A stretch of DNA of 64,000 bases from contig KL197714.1 in NCBI GenBank assembly GCA_000697665.1, forward strand, positions 662,728 to 726,727. The letters are read 5' to 3'. Shown here in pieces: positions 11,590 to 22,748 of the stretch. The DNA is from Jaapia argillacea MUCL 33604 (Eukaryota > Basidiomycota > Agaricomycetes > Jaapiales > Jaapiaceae). The translations under genes were made by a program, and so were the position numbers. Every line of letters begins with the position of its first letter. The first letter of the stretch is position 1. The notes under the pieces were generated by a model that worked only from the letters and a program-made list of their open reading frames with translations, made no database searches and was not told the DNA's origin.

Positions 11590-11830
11590 TCTGCGCAACG
11601 TCATCTTGTTGAGCTCATGGGTGGTGGACGTCGACTGTGAGATTTGACTGTGAACCACTTACATCTATGGTCCAAGGTGATACACAAGATGCATAAAGTA
11701 GATGGACACACGCCGTGGTCCCAACGAGGAATCTAAACTGCCAGTTTTGAGGAACTGGCCAGGTCGCAGTGGCGGAGGAGGAGTGTATTATACTGATAAG
11801 GTCCCATAATTGGAACAATCAGTTTACTGT
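11590..11830 (-). promoter_or_regulatory. conserved 5' flank of the F-box copy
   Basis: This block upstream of FA recurs before every other F-box copy (40830-41045, 45400-45567, 54940-55161). It includes an AACTGGC/AACTGCC element, GGGACCACGCCGTG, a TTTATGCATC-like block and GTAAGTGGTTCAC. Conservation of the non-coding flank suggests the promoter was duplicated with the gene. No individual site is assigned. Confidence 0.5.
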
Positions 11831-12024
11831 ACATTGTTGAGCGCAAACAACGTGATCGCCAAGTGGTCAATCTTCTGAATGATTTAGGTTAAACTGGAGT
11901 TCGTCTCAGATCCGGTTCTCATCGGTTCCGTAAATCAACCTATCCTTCTTCAACTCAAACCACGAATCACAAAACAACCAAGACCACAAGTACCACAATA
12001 CAGTACCAATACACCCTACCGAAC

Positions 12025-14580
12025 CTACATCCTCCTAAACACATTCTTACTCCCACTCCTCATCCCCCTCCTCCTCTCCGTCCTCCCACTCCTCTCTTTC
12101 TCCCCCCCTCTCCCTCCCACTCCCTCCTCACCACCGCCCTTCTCCATCCCTGCCCCAAACACCTCCTTCCCTTTCTTCCTCTCCCCCCTCTCTTTCTTCG
12201 AAGCAGCCGAAGAAGAAGAAGGTACCCAACTCATCTCCATCCCCCCCTCCTTATTCTTATTAACATGCATACCCTCCCACCCACCCTCCTTAGCCTTACC
12301 AAACGTACTCGACGAACGTCTCTGTCCAAAACTCGCATTTTTGTTGGTGCCGGTGGGATCGTGATTGCTGGACGCTTGAGCACGCATGGGGACTAAGCGA
12401 ACTTTGTTTTGAGGTTGAGGTTTCCGTTGGTTCTCGTTTAGACGACGTGTACGTGGGATCCGAGGACCGTTTCCACGTCGTAGATCTACATCGGGGTCGA
12501 ATCAGCAAAGGTGTCAACCGTCCATGAAAGGTAAAAGAAACTCACCATCATCCTCACTACTATCACTATCCTCCTCCCCACCTTCACCCTCCTCACTACT
12601 CTCCCCAAGCCCGTCACTCGAAACCTTATCACTCTCCTCCTCCTCCTCCTCAACAGCAGTCTTCATCCCCTTCCCATCCTTCCCTCGGCGTAGTTGAGGA
12701 ACGACCGTCGAAGGGTTCAACAACGCAAACTCTCTCGTAGTCTCATCAACCTGATAATCCGGATCTTCAAAGAGAGCTTTAAACCGATCATCAGTCAACA
12801 ACGTCGGTTTCTCCTTTCCATCCTCATTAACATCCATCTTATCACCCTTCCCACCCTTCCTCTTCCCCCTCTCCTCATCCCTCCTAATCTTCTCCGCCAA
12901 AGCTTTATTAACCTTAACTCCCACAGCCCCATCCTTCTTCGCCCTGATCCTCCCCTCAGCCATCTTCTCCATCTTCTCCCTAACCACCCTCTCCCTATGC
13001 TCAGCATAAGCAAACGGATTAGAAATAACACGCGCAGCGTCGTATAATTTCAGCGACACGAAATATCCATGCATGTATGGTTTTAGGGCTGCCGTTCCTA
13101 TTAGGTGGTCCAAACCCAAACTAGCCGGGCATCGGGGAAGGATTAGTGGGAAAACAGGTGAGAGGCAGGGAGGGAAGGACATACCTAGCCAGCTCACCCC
13201 TCTCGACAAATTTGAAATCTTCATAAACACTCCTAGTGGTTTGATCTTCCATCTCCTCCGTTATGTTCTCCAAAAAGCTACACCATCTCGGCGCAGGACC
13301 CAATTGCGGTATAAAGTACGTCGTCATTTGAATCCCTTCATTCGCTAGCATGATTAACCCTGAAGAAGGGACGTGATGAACGTCATTGATGTCGTTCGGC
13401 GGCGTTATAGAAGCAAAATTCGTTGTAGGCTATGGCAAACACGGTGAGTGCGGGAGGAGGTTAAATCAAGAGGACAGGGCAGAGAGGGAGAGAGGGACTG
13501 ACGTCGTTCTTCTCCCAAATTTTCACCACTTTCTTATCGGCACTAATAACCAACCCTTCACCACCCATCCGCCTCCCACCCCCAACCCCCTCAACCCAAG
13601 AAACATTCTTAACAGCCAATCCATACCCTTGATCCTTCACCGCAAACGGGTTCGCACTTCTAATATCATACAGCAAGGTATGACCTGTAGAAGTTCCTAC
13701 GGCGTAATTTAGTCCGTCGGAACGGGATGACAGGGCTGTTACTGATATTGGCGTTATTGTAGAGGAAGGGGTGGAGGGTAGGAGACGGGAAGCAGGGAGG
13801 GAAAGAAGTCCAACACGAGATCTCGATCTCGGATCCCAAAACTCTACCGACCCATTCCCTTCCACACCAAAAGCAAACAACTGATGAGCGGGGTTAACGT
13901 CAATAGCATTAACACATTCCACTTCCTCTCCCAACACAAACGGAGATAAAAACCTCCCTTGTTCAAGATTTAATCTGTATACTTCGTTGGAGGAAGCACC
14001 GAATAGAGCGTCGCATGAGGGGAAATGGTATGCGAGTGATCGACCGAATTTTGGGATACGGGTTCGGTAGTGGAAACCGGATTGGGTGTGGAGTTCTATT
14101 GAGCGATCTGTTTGGAGGTGGAGGGATTTCGTCCAGTCGTCTGAGAGGATCTGGGGGTGGAGTGAGGAGCGTTAGCTCGAGTCAAACGGTGCTGGGTCCG
14201 AGCCGGGAAAAAGAAAGATACAGGGAAGAGAGCGACTCACTCACAATAAAATCAACATTCTCCACATCCGAATGTCTCTCAAACTTCAAACTCAACTCTT
14301 CCAAATCCCAAACCTTCATATGAGGTTTATAAGTGCCCGTAGCGATCGCACTCTTTCCATCTCTAGTAGTCTTGATTCTATTACTAGCTTCTGGGAACTC
14401 GAAATGTTGGATGAGTTGGAGGGTGGATTCGACTTGTTCTTTGATGATGCTGCGTTTTGATTTGGCTGATTTTTGACGGCGTTTGAGGGTGAGCCAGTCG
14501 GGGAGAGAGGAAGAGGTGGAGGAGGTTGCGCCGTTTACTGTGTATACTTTTACGGAGGAGGGGTCGGGGAGGGACACCAT
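12025..14580 (-). CDS. ENP2: ribosome biogenesis WD40 protein ENP2/NOL10
   Basis: Five exons join in phase: 14580..14245, 14150..13503, 13429..13185, 13120..12546, 12485..12025, giving 754 aa, near the usual ENP2/NOL10 length. The N-terminus is beta-propeller-like, with repeats such as MKVWDLEELSLKFERH, SVEFWDPRSRSRVG and KVVKIWEKND. The NUC153 motif follows (DDRFKALFEDPDYQ and FALLNPS). Then come an acidic stretch and a basic tail ending SGSKNVFRRM, like the known ENP2 C-terminus. ENP2 is a nucleolar component of the 90S/SSU processome acting in 18S rRNA maturation. The start MVSLPDPSSVKVYTVNG is typical. A fragment of the last two exons, including the intron between them, has been copied to 40455-40690. 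Confidence 0.94.
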
Positions 14581-14855
14581 CGTGGCGAGAGGCGAAGGGA
14601 GTTGGAGGCTACAGGACGACCAGAGGATGGCAGGTCCGTCTTGTAGGAGGTGGAAGGAAAATGTCAAATCCAAAAAAGGAAATCTAGAAATACTTGATCA
14701 CAAGTCTCGTGACCGGTCGCGTTGACAGCACTGTTGCTTGGAAAGTTCAAAACTAGTTCAAGTCGTACACCATACTACACATTTTTCATCGCACTATCTT
14801 ACAGACGTACTCCCATCCCAGTTCTTCATTTCCTTCTCCATCTCACCCACAAACC

Positions 14856-15838
14856 TCACCAAGGGGTTCCCTCAGGGAAAACCATAGGCCCCCTAACCCC
14901 CTCCCTCTTCTCCTTCCCACAAAGCATTTCCACCAACGTCAACGCAAAAGGGAAAGTGGTCCCCGGCCCACGGCTATTCCAAACCAATCAACTTGATTCC
15001 AGATCATATACTTAGTGTGCATGCAATGGACTGACCTTGTGACTAGCTTGCCAGAAACGACCACCGATTCTTCCGAATAATCAAAATCTACCCAAGGGTC
15101 AAGTATGAATGAACGGGTTAAGTGGTGGCTAGGTGACAAAACGCACGTTGATCCAACGAAGATTTGACACTGGGATGCGAAGTCAGAGGTTGCTTCTCCA
15201 ACCCCGATGTCTTAGCAGCCAAACTGCCTGTACAAGATCCACCTCAGTTCAACATGAGTGTAAAAGTAAGAAAGAGGGTATATACCTGCACATATCATCC
15301 CAACAACCTTCCCCTGCTCCAAAAACTCCCTAACCAAATGCTGCACAGGCGAACTACCCGACATCGTTTCTGCACCTTTTGCGCCTCCCGGGATGATCAA
15401 TGCATCATACATTTCCTAAACATAAATGCAAATTCCAGATCATCTCGCCAAAAAACCCGCTGAGTGAAGACACGCACCGGCGTACAATCCACAGGCGAGA
15501 AATACATATCAGGAAGAATATTTATCCCCCTCGACCCTTTAGCAAACGGCGGTGCAGTCGAGCCACCATAACTAAGCGTAGGTTCAGCTGGGGCGGCTAC
15601 GAATGCAGAGGTGCATGATATGCCCGCTCGAACTAGAGTGTCGTATGTGATCGTACTGGATGATAGACATTCGTCAACGTGCGGAACTTTTCATGGCAAG
15701 AACATAATCAAGGGAAGAGGAAAAACGGGAGGAGACGGCGGAAGCGATCAGAGTCATACTTGGCAAACGAACATACAATTCCATCTCCTCAGTCCCATCA
15801 GCGATCAGAATGAGCGCAGATCGACCCGAGCTCGACAT
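14856..15838 (-). CDS. DJ-1/PfpI family protein (PARK7-like, glyoxalase III/deglycase type)
   Basis: Six exons join in phase: 15838..15777, 15655..15478, 15415..15286, 15227..15147, 15087..15036, 14973..14856, giving 206 aa. The N-terminus ALILIADGTEEMEF carries the conserved Glu (residue 17 or 18). YDALIIPGGAKGAETM and GMICAG give the nucleophile elbow with Cys122. SRGPGTTFPFAL near the end is the diagnostic DJ-1 motif. Family members act in oxidative-stress response and detoxify methylglyoxal without glutathione. The frame stays open upstream to another ATG at 15973, which would add an Arg-rich stretch (MSIERFFIRLLTRPFRKR) resembling a mitochondrial presequence. The shorter start fits the family better. 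It is divergent from the CHAT gene about 0.5 kb away. Confidence 0.93.
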
Positions 15839-16337
15839 AGTGTTCACTTTGGTATCTGTGGAATGAGAGTTGGGAGGGTCGACCACTTTTTCTCTGAGTT
15901 GTGATTGGGACGGGGATGGTCGTTTTCTGAATGGGCGAGTGAGGAGACGGATGAAGAACCGTTCGATGCTCATGATGTCAAGGAGGATAAGGTCTCGGGG
16001 TAGGTCTTCGGCGGACCGTGGACCTGCTTCTGTGGACTTGGACCATGAGACGATCGCTAGTCCGAGTCTATGGTGAAAAGCTCTTGCTACTCTGCGGCAC
16101 GTACGCATCTACCCAGTCACCAATATCCTCGCTGAAAAGATCTGAAAGGTGAGCCCGAGACCTGTTTTATCCTCTGCCACTCACCAGTTGGGTCTTTTCG
16201 AACGGCAGATATTTATTATGTCGCACATGGCTCACCATGGTACATTGGTGAATTGATTACGAAATATTCGCTCGTTGAAGCGCCCGTTCATCGTAGTTTA
16301 CGCTCTTTCTTGAAATCTTGCCACCATACCGAGCGCA

Positions 16338-19300
16338 ATGTCGACCTCCAGCGACAGGCCAAGTTTGGAGCCACAAACGCTCCCTCGGTAGGTCAACCAT
16401 ATCGAATGCCTCACTGTAGTTGCTCATTCTTCCAACCATTGCCTCAGCGCCGGTGTAGAAACGAGCGTGACAAGGGAAACAGGCCTTGCTGTCCCAGAGG
16501 GTAGTGGCGGCGACCCTAACGTCGAAACCCGCCGCGATGCAGTGGACATTGCAATGAGCAGGTATGAACAACTCGGTGACGTTCGTTTTCTCACCAGAGC
16601 GATCAAACGCTCCGAGATCCTGCTCAGAGAGTCTCCATGTGTGGACGACCGCATTGCATATATGAGTCGACTCGGGAGCATTCTTATGAAACGATACCAC
16701 CGAACGCAGGAAATCGAGGACGTCAGGACTGCGGTTGATAACTTTCGAGCTGCGATATCGGAGTCGCCGCCTGGAGAACGGCGATCAGCCCTGGTTCTTC
16801 ATCTCGTCGATGGTCTTCGATTGCTCTGCGACCAAACCAAGGACAGTGCCGCCCAAGAAGAACTTCAGGGCCTACTTCTGGATGAAGTGCCAGGGCAATC
16901 AGGGAACATTCCCCCGACTTCCCCCACCACAATCAAATCTGAGGGCATCGACCCCGATGTTCAGGCTTACATTGACGGCGCTGAAATCCAGGTGTTGGAC
17001 AGGGCTATTGAGAGATATAGGATCGACTTTCAGAGTGCCGAGAAGGTCTCAGACTCTGCCGACGACTTGGCCATACGGAGATCTCTTGGTTGGACACTCA
17101 TGCGCGCCGTCGACACTAGGGATTGTGCCACTCTCGACGAAGCTGAGCCTCATCTCATGGCAGTCATTGAACAGTCACCAGATTCGCTAATTCGTGCGAA
17201 ATCACTCAGCGATTTAGGCCGTCTGTTCTGTACCCGATTTGACATTGGTAGAAAGTTGTCAGATATCGAAGCCTCCGTCTCTTATCACCAAGAAGCGCTA
17301 AAACTCACAGAAGATTCGACCTGCATTCTTCTGCATACACAATACCTAGGCATCGCATTGTTGGCACGATGCAAGCAGTATGGCAATATCTCCGACGCCG
17401 ACGAAGTAATCCGCAGACTCACAGCCCTGCTGTCAGTGCCAAATCCAGCGGTTCCAACCAGCCATCTCGCAGCGGCGCACGCCTGCCTTGGGCAGGCTTA
17501 CCATATCCGTAACCGCGCTACTCGTGAGATCGACGACAATCGTGCCGCAATCGAATCTTATGAAACTGCCCTAGGCCTCATGTCGCCTCGGTCTCTACGG
17601 TCTTCCTTGCTCACAGGCTATGCCCTCACCTTGGAATTTCATGTCAACTATCATGTTGAAGGTCACGAGGGAGATGCCTTGCGAATGCGGGTCGGCTCCA
17701 CCCATCGTCAAGCTCTGGATCTATTTCCTATCGACCATCCTGACCGAGCGGTGAAGCTTGCGAATGTCGGAAATGCTTTCCGCCACATATATTGGTTTCG
17801 ACGATCGCCCGACCTCATCAAGTTCGCTGTCAGGTGCCATAGAAAGGCTTTAGGCCTTATATCGACGACTAACCCGGAACGGGCCAAGCATCTTCGCAAT
17901 CTTGGCACCTCGCTCGTATGTTATTCACATTCAGATAACAACAAAGACGATCGTAAGGGGTTGCAGGAAGGGGCGGGCGCTCTTCAGGAGGCGATGCGTT
18001 TGGAAACTGCACCCATTGCAGATCGGTTTGATGCCGCCATGACCCTCGCCCACTACATGGGCGCACTGAGATACTACACGGTCTCGTTGAAGGCATTCGA
18101 ACAGGCGATATCTCTCCTTCCACGATTGGCGTGGTTGGGGTTGGATATTGACGCGAGGCAATTGGCACTAAAAGAGCCCCTTGCTCTGAGTCTAGCTTCC
18201 GATGCTGGTTGCACTTCCCTCAATGTGGGCTACCCCATTGGAACTGTCGGGTTCCTCGAAAGCGGGCGGTCCATATTCTGGACACAGGTGTTGCAGCTCC
18301 GCAACCCGTTGGAGGATTTGCGAGGGACGGACTTGAGATTGGCTTCAGAGATTCAGGAAGCCTCGGGTCGATTGGAAAAATGCAGTGCCCTTGGGTCGGA
18401 TGCTGAGGCCGATCGTCAGCGACGTGAGCTCGCAAGCCGTTGGGAGGTGTTGATATCCCAGGCTCGGGCGCTTCCTGGGCACGAGCATTTTTTGTTGCCC
18501 AAGTCAGGTGCCGATATTTCACGGGAATGTAGCAACATCGGTATATGCGTCATCTTCAACATCAACAAAGCTCGCTGTGATGCCATCATCCTTCATCCTG
18601 CGACACCGGTCCAGCACGTTGCGCTTCCAGACACCAGTCGAGATAGGCTCGTGGAGCTTGCAGCGACTCTTCGCGAATTGCTTTCTTCCACAGGATTCGG
18701 TCGGCGTCGCCACCTTAGGCCTCCGACCATCCGCAAAGTCAAATCATCGTCTGTGGCGTTTAATTCTATTCTTGAAGAACTTTGGAACAGTATCATGTCA
18801 CCAGTGATTCAAGCTCTCGTTCTCGATGTACGTCCTGAAAAATTTGTCTGTCTGTCTTTGGCTCATGGCTTTTAAGGGTTCTAACCCTAGACCTCGTCTT
18901 TGGATATGCCCAACTGGCCCTCTTTCACAGCTCCCCCTCCACGCGGCTGGAATTTACGCCAAAGGGAGTCAAGAATATCTCTCGAGTTATGTCGTTGTAT
19001 CATACACACCTACCCTCTCCGCATTGATCTCAGCGAGGCGCCCACGCCCAAACCCGAACTCGACCCGTCTCCTCGCCATCGGTCAAGCAGACCCACCAGG
19101 TCGAGCAGGTTTCCTTTCAGGTGTTGCAAAAGAACTCTCGATCATCCAGGCTGTCTCTCCCGCAGGTTCCGTGACCGTCGTCGAAGGGAACACAGCCACT
19201 ACAGACGTTGTCCTCAGCAACTTCAATGAGGCCAATTGGTTTCATGTTGCTTCGCATGGAATCCAAGACATGAAGCAACCTCTGAATAGCGCGCTTTTGT

Positions 19301-19659
19301 TGGCGGATGGTCAGCTCAAGCTCTCATCGTTGATGGATAAACGATTGGAGCATGGGGAGTTGGCTTTCTTGTCTGCGTGTGAGACTGCTACGGGTCATGA
19401 AACTTTGACGAACGAATCGGTGCACCTCGCTGCTGGTTTCTTGAGTGCGGGTGTGGCTAGCGTTGTGGCGACTCTATGGTCTATTCGGGATGAAGATGGA
19501 CCAAACGTTGCTGAGGTTTTTTATCGATATATGTTTCGCGGTGACGGAATACCGAGTCATATGGACTCGGCGTATGCGTTGGATGAAGCTGTGAGGTCTC
19601 TTCGGGAAAGTGGCACTTCGCCTGAGCGATGGGTCTCGTTCATCCATATGGGTGCGTAA
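16338..19659 (+). CDS. TPR-CHAT domain protein (caspase-like HetF-associated protease fold)
   Basis: Three exons join in phase: 16338..16387, 16448..18827, 18877..19659, giving 1070 aa. The start MSTSSDRPSLEPQ precedes a 60-nt intron. The first roughly 650 residues are helical TPR-like repeats (for example AVDNFRAAISESPPGERR, SVSYHQEALKLTEDS, AIESYETALGLMS). The C-terminal third is a CHAT domain with the expected dyad: His937 in FHVASHG and Cys978 in FLSACETATG. The residues TLWSIRDEDGP follow, also typical. CHAT is a clan CD (caspase/separase-like) fold. TPR-CHAT proteins are greatly expanded in Agaricomycetes and their fungal targets are largely unknown; bacterial relatives are CRISPR-linked or gasdermin-cleaving proteases. 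Both catalytic residues are present, so activity is plausible. Confidence 0.92.
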
Positions 19660-20241
19660 CAGATGAGTGTGGGGTGTGACTGTACTGAGCATTTCTTTTC
19701 GTATTGTCGGGCAACTTCGAGACGTAGTTGTAGGTCGGCTACTTTGCAGGTTCTTGTCATCGGCTTGTTGGAGCAGTGGTCGTGTACGAAGGGTAAGACC
19801 AATGAAAGAATACAAATGGATAAAGCCAATTTATATAAACCGTGCCCGACGTCTCTTCGCTATCTGTCATGAAGGCGAGTGGGACGACATGCATCAAGCG
19901 GAGCTGAGGTGTTCCCAGAGATGTAGACACTGACTACACCACCATACCGGGGGGATGTTTTCCAGAGGTCAATTCAGAGGCACGACAACGGTCTCGCACT
20001 CGAGGTCACCTTGTCATTGATTGAGGTCGTTTTGACGTACCTAGCGCAAATCAATTGAGCATCAACTGATCTCGTATGTCCGTGCGACGTTTGACACTCA
20101 GACCTCAACGAGACATTTCTTGCAACCTCCGGTAAATGGTTAATTCAACCTTAGCGAAACAACACACTGTGGTAACACAGAGCTTTATGAATATATTTTA
20201 TTCAATTATCATTCCAATGCTCAAATGTATCTCAAGTTGGT
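19660..20241. other. no gene seen between CHAT gene and next minus-strand gene
   Basis: This is 3' flank of the CHAT gene. Frames on both strands are short and featureless. An AT-rich patch near 20180-20230 probably lies in the 3' flank of the minus-strand gene ending at 20242. Confidence 0.5.
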
Positions 20242-20862
20242 TCATGCGGAGATGGAGGGAACAGTCTTGATATTGCAATGGTAATACGGACATCGGACCT
20301 CAACAGTGATTGCGGTATCTCCATAATACAGCTCTGAGAAAGCCCATAACCTGGAGGATGCAGGCTTGACACCCCGCCACATTTCCATCACACAAGGTCC
20401 GACCCCAAGCCTCCCCGATCCTTCATATCGTCACTCCGAAATTTGAAAGGGCTGACAAGGTGCCGTGGACAGTCCTGCCGTGACAGCGTCATACGAGGGT
20501 AAGCAAAGGATCCCGAAAGTGGCGCGAATAATCAAGTTGCAGACATTTATGCCGCCAAGCAATCTGGCGTGGCGAGCGAGAACGAGAGCGAGAACTGCTT
20601 GAGCTAGAGTATGAAAATAGAGGTGTACAACGCGAAATAGACAGCCTAAGAGTCCGAGCCACAGCAACAAACGAGCAATTGTAGGTTCGATAATGAACTC
20701 CATCCCGACGACAAGACTATGATGACGATCCAGCGGATGTCTTGACAAGAGGTGACTCCCGAACGTCGGACTGAATCTGTCGCCCTAATGATTGCTCGCG
20801 AGCCTTCGGAAGTCGATGGGATGGGAACAACGCCAAAGCAGACGACATCTGCGCAACGATCG
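20242..20862 (-). CDS. putative small spliced protein, unknown function
   Basis: The best-supported part is the last exon (about 20242-20400). It encodes WRGVKPASSRLWAFSELYYG and ends NIKTVPSISA, with a natural stop at 20242. Coding-like frames upstream reach an ATG near 20862 (MSSALALFPSHRLPKARE), but I could not fix the introns between them. A competing frame (20431-20748) is hydrophobic. I recognise no family. Treat the 5' half as tentative. Confidence 0.35.
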
Positions 20863-21763
20863 GCGAGGAAGGAACCATCCCGTCGGAAATGGTTGCGGGG
20901 TATTGGTAGGGTCACTTGAATCTCCGGAAAGGAGGTAGGTGCGATGAGCAACAGGATGTGATTTGAAGTGTGAGCTGTGTGGTGTCAGATAGCTGTCTTC
21001 GTGTTTTGCACAGATCTCAAGGCTGCCAACGAAGCGCAGGGTCAAGTAGGAAAGCAAGTCGGTGAGAAAAGGAATAACGGGGCAGTGGACAAGTGTTGTG
21101 GGAGGTGACAAGTTCGATCGACGTGGCAATGCAAGGCCACGCAAGCACTTTATATTGTTGAAGGCTTGAAGTCCGAACTACCTCTGGGCCAGATCAGGGG
21201 AGCCAGTATCGAATGCATGACATTCTGATGTCACCAAGGTGGTGCCGCGGAGGCCTTCGTGATGTTGTGGAGGCAATGGCAGAGCGACATTTTCGCGGCG
21301 GCAGGTTGTCACTTCTGCAAACGATAGGTTGGGACCATTTTGAGAGTGTCAACCTGACCTCAATCCTGGGCACAAAATAATCTATCCTATGATCCCACAA
21401 CAATAACAACTTCTTGGGATCCTGTTGACAATTTACAGGTTTGGTGGTGTACTGCAAGTCAATGCCAACCCAGAATCCCTTCGATCTTTCGGATGTCCAT
21501 GGAACCGTTTTTCGATCTCATACCAGTGAACCACGTAATTTTTTCATGGAAGCAGAGTACAATCGGGTAAGGTGAGAAGAATAAGTGAGGGGTTTGTATG
21601 GTAGGAAGGAGGATGGTTGGTTGGTAGGTTAGGGTTGGAATAAGTGAAGGATAAATAAATCATGGGGTCATTGGAGAAGTAGGAAAGATAGGGGGGGAAG
21701 TAGCCCGACGTCTTGGGCAAAGCCTGAGATGATGTATGAAACGTATGGAGGTCGGAGAGCGGT
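20863..21763. other. intergenic, no supported gene
   Basis: Several sub-100-residue frames occur on the minus strand but none continues across plausible introns into a recognisable protein. The segment forms the 3' flank of the coiled-coil gene on its right and the upstream region of the weak gene on its left. Confidence 0.45.
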
Positions 21764-22635
21764 CAGGATCTCCAGATGTACCCAGTTGGGAAGTAAGTCG
21801 TAGTTGCTGGGTAGTAAACAGTCGGAACCGTGATGGGTGGTGGGGCGTGGTAGGTGGTACGAGCAATTGCAATCTGTCTCTCCCTCTCTTGTTCGCGGAG
21901 TTGTATTTCCCTTTCTTGTTCGCGGAACTGCCTTTCCCTTTCTTGTCCCTATGTAAAACTTTGGTTAGACAATGTAAAGGGAGGAAGAGGGTACTTATGC
22001 GTACCTCATGGACGTCCAAACGGTGATAAAGCAACTCGCACGCACTATCCACCACTTTCACCTCCCTATCCACTTTTTTGACCTGGATATCTTGTTCCTC
22101 TCGGAGCTGGTCGATCTCACCAGATAAATCTTCTCGTACTTCGACGATCTTCTCACGTAACTCCTCGAATTCACAATGGGCATCTTCAGCTTCTATCCTC
22201 AGTTCTCCCGTTTCGGCTTCCACTTCCAATCTGAGCGCCTTAACCTCCCCTCGCAACCCTTCCACTTCCGCCCTTAAACCATTGGCATGGATGTGCGCAG
22301 CATCCACCCGGCTTTTAAGCAAGGCGACTTGATCTCGTAACACTTTATTATCGCGATCGGAACGAGATTTGAGTGTGCGTAGTTTTTTGCGGAGGGATTT
22401 CGTAGAATGGAGTTTACGCGAGAGCGATCTGATTTGGGAATCTTTGGAGAGACGGAGGAGGGTGAGTTGGTGGGAGTTGTGGGTGAGGAGGTTGGTGAGT
22501 GATTTGATGGCTTCGGGTTGCGATATCGGGGATGGTGGATAGGTCCATAGGAGTATGTACAGGGGTGGACGCGGTGGACGCGACTGATGAGACGCGTGAC
22601 AGAAGCGCGTGACTCTCCGAGTGACTGTGGTCCAC
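21764..22635 (-). CDS. coiled-coil protein, 5' end uncertain
   Basis: A long exon (down to 22005) encodes a strong heptad coiled coil (SLRKKLRTLKSRSDRD, GLRAEVEGLRGEVKALRLEV, EFEELREKIVEVREDL). A 56-nt intron (21949-22004) leads in phase to exon 21948..21764. That exon encodes a charged RE/QE-rich helix (QEREIQLREQERERQ) and a Tyr/Thr/Pro-rich tail ending FPTGYIWRS at the stop. The coiled-coil frame has no ATG of its own. An ATG at 22635 opens another frame (MDHSHSESHALLSRV), so an unrecognised intron or a sequence error near 22500-22560 is likely. It is arranged head-to-head with gene C (start 22749), and the two could share a promoter. No family recognised. Confidence 0.65.
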
Positions 22636-22748
22636 TGAGGACTGACCTGTGGACTGGGGACTGACTCATGGACCGCGGACGTGCTGTAGACCGCCTGGAC
22701 CACATACGCATCAAAGTCTTCACCAACACCTCGTCGTCGTTTTCCGCA

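Larger units (their letters stand above)
6160..11830 (-). repeat. left arm of a large inverted segmental duplication
   Basis: This arm carries, in minus-strand order, an F-box-like gene (11554-10268), multi-exon gene B (9542-6588) and the tail of gene C. The plus-strand segment 54940-60432 carries the same F-box gene and gene B in the same relative order. Exon boundaries and introns are shared, so the copy was made at DNA level. The two arms lie about 43 kb apart and in opposite orientation. Confidence 0.85.

Noticed and set aside
12694-13047. Plus-strand frames opposite ENP2 (also 13386-13712, 14483-14725)
   Set aside because: Shadows of the five in-phase ENP2 exons on the minus strand.
22668-22748. 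In-frame ATG at 22668 as the start of gene C
   Set aside because: Not kept in the second copy; the Met at 22749 (49347 in the copy) is shared.
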